Positions 6,238-6,962 of a DNA stretch of 6,962 bases are shown here, in pieces. The notes beneath the pieces are model-generated. The model was not told the DNA's origin, ran no database searches, and saw only the letters and a program-made list of their open reading frames with translations. The stretch comes from Actinomycetota bacterium. Its GTDB lineage: Bacteria > Actinomycetota > Thermoleophilia > Gaiellales > Gaiellaceae. The stretch is taken from the NCBI GenBank assembly GCA_013811645.1, contig JACCUU010000235.1:1-6962 (forward strand), given 5' to 3'. A program made the translations under genes and the position numbers. Each line of letters opens with the position of its first letter. Positions within the stretch are counted from its first letter, which is position 1.

Positions 6238-6962
6238 TTGCCATCGTCGGCGCGGTCGGTTGACGACGGCCCGTAGCTCGGTTGTCGTGATCACGCCCAC
6301 GAGACAGAGGCCGATCCCCTGCTCGCGAAACGTACGCATGCCGGCCGCTCCGGCTGCGTGCTCGACCTCGGCGGCGGATGAACCGGCGGCAATGAGAGCT
6401 CGTACCTCGTCGGTCAGGGGAAGAACTTCGACGAGCCTCGTGTCTCCCTGATACCCGCTGTCGCCGCACTCGCGCAGCCCCGACCTCGTCCGAGCAGACG
6501 CGTCCCGGACTCCTCCTCCGGCAAGTCGAGCTCGAAGAGCTCGTCCACCGATGCGTAGTAGGTCTCCCGGCACGTGAGGCAGGTCTTGCGAACGATCTGC
6601 TGGGCGACCACGCCGGTCAACGTCCCGCTCACAAGAGCCGAGTCGCCGCCTAGCTCCGTCAGGCGGCGAACTCCCGCCGACGCTGTCGGCGCGACGAGAG
6701 TCGTCAGAACCAGGGTGTCGAGAGCGCCGAAAACTGCTTCAGGCGTCGTCTCGTCGTCGACGAGCGCGCCCAAGGCGACGACATCGGGATCGGAGGCAAG
6801 GATCGCTCGAAGCGGTGACGCCAGCCGCCGGATCGACCTCGATCTGGTCGATTCCCTCGAGTTGCCGCTCCACCGGATCCTCCATTGTCAGAACGTTCAG
6901 CTCTGCCGTGTCGACCTCTCGGAGAGCCGCGTAGAGCGTCGTCGTAAGCCCACTTCCGGGCG
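6232..6962 (-). pseudogene. PilB/GspE-family type IV pilus or type II secretion ATPase, decayed C-terminal half
   Basis: Read on the minus strand, three successive frames together resemble the ATPase domain of PilB/GspE, the hexameric motor that extends pili or drives secretion. Bases 6960-6814 give PGSGLTTTLYAAL and MEDPVE, then VDPAAGVT. The frame changes at about 6813 with loss of roughly four residues of the usual GLTFAxGLR segment. Bases 6812-6475 give LRAILASDPDVV through SGTLTGVVAQQIVRKTC. The frame changes again at 6474, where one base is missing. Bases 6474-6232 give RECGDSGYQGDTRLVEVLPLTDEV and the normal C-terminus. The Walker A lysine is Leu (6946-6948), the Glu of the usual VGEIRD is Ala (6765-6767) and the TLHTNDA histidine is Val (6693-6695). 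The first CxxC of the zinc site remains (KTCLTC); the second is split by the frameshift. The N-terminal half is outside the window. Confidence 0.83.

Noticed and set aside
1..6962. CRISPR array, tRNA, rRNA or riboswitch
   Set aside because: No regularly spaced direct repeats were seen. The only non-coding stretch is the 215-base gap, and it matches none of these.

Overview
The window is high-GC bacterial DNA with GC-biased third codon positions. The order of the omega subunit of RNA polymerase followed by coaBC is typical of Actinomycetota. The omega C-terminus, the CoaBC sequence and the MoxR/DUF58/transglutaminase neighbourhood suggest a deep-branching actinobacterium, possibly Thermoleophilia. 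That placement is inference from family resemblance, not from a search.

Layout from left to right. Bases 1-111 are the last 36 codons of rpoZ. Bases 111-320 are non-coding and look like a small insertion element: imperfect inverted repeats of about 23 bp at both ends (18/23 identical) and several internal hairpins. The element fills the whole gap between the rpoZ stop codon and the coaBC ribosome binding site. Five genes then follow on the + strand with no gaps: coaBC (327-1496), a MoxR-family AAA+ ATPase (1493-2464), a DUF58 protein (2461-3666), a membrane-anchored TgpA-type transglutaminase with DUF4129 tail (3659-5878) and a small TPR protein (5875-6237). Successive genes overlap by 4, 4, 8 and 4 bases, so they are very probably one translationally coupled operon. 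On the minus strand, 6232-6962 is the C-terminal half of a PilB/GspE-type secretion ATPase. It carries two frameshifts and has lost key active-site residues, so it is called a pseudogene.

How the genes fit together: CoaBC makes 4'-phosphopantetheine for coenzyme A and is a housekeeping gene beside rpoZ. The MoxR-DUF58-transglutaminase trio is a recurrent bacterial module. The AAA+ ATPase is thought to act as a chaperone or remodeller, the DUF58 protein carries a von Willebrand-like domain, and the membrane transglutaminase has its catalytic domain outside the membrane. The exact substrate of such modules is not established. The TPR protein, coupled to the transglutaminase gene, is a plausible soluble partner. 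No wholly new system is evident. The points most worth a second look are the insertion-like element between rpoZ and coaBC, the decayed pilus/secretion ATPase, the missing flap cysteine in CoaBC and the palindromic hexamer that supplies both stop codons at the convergent gene junction.
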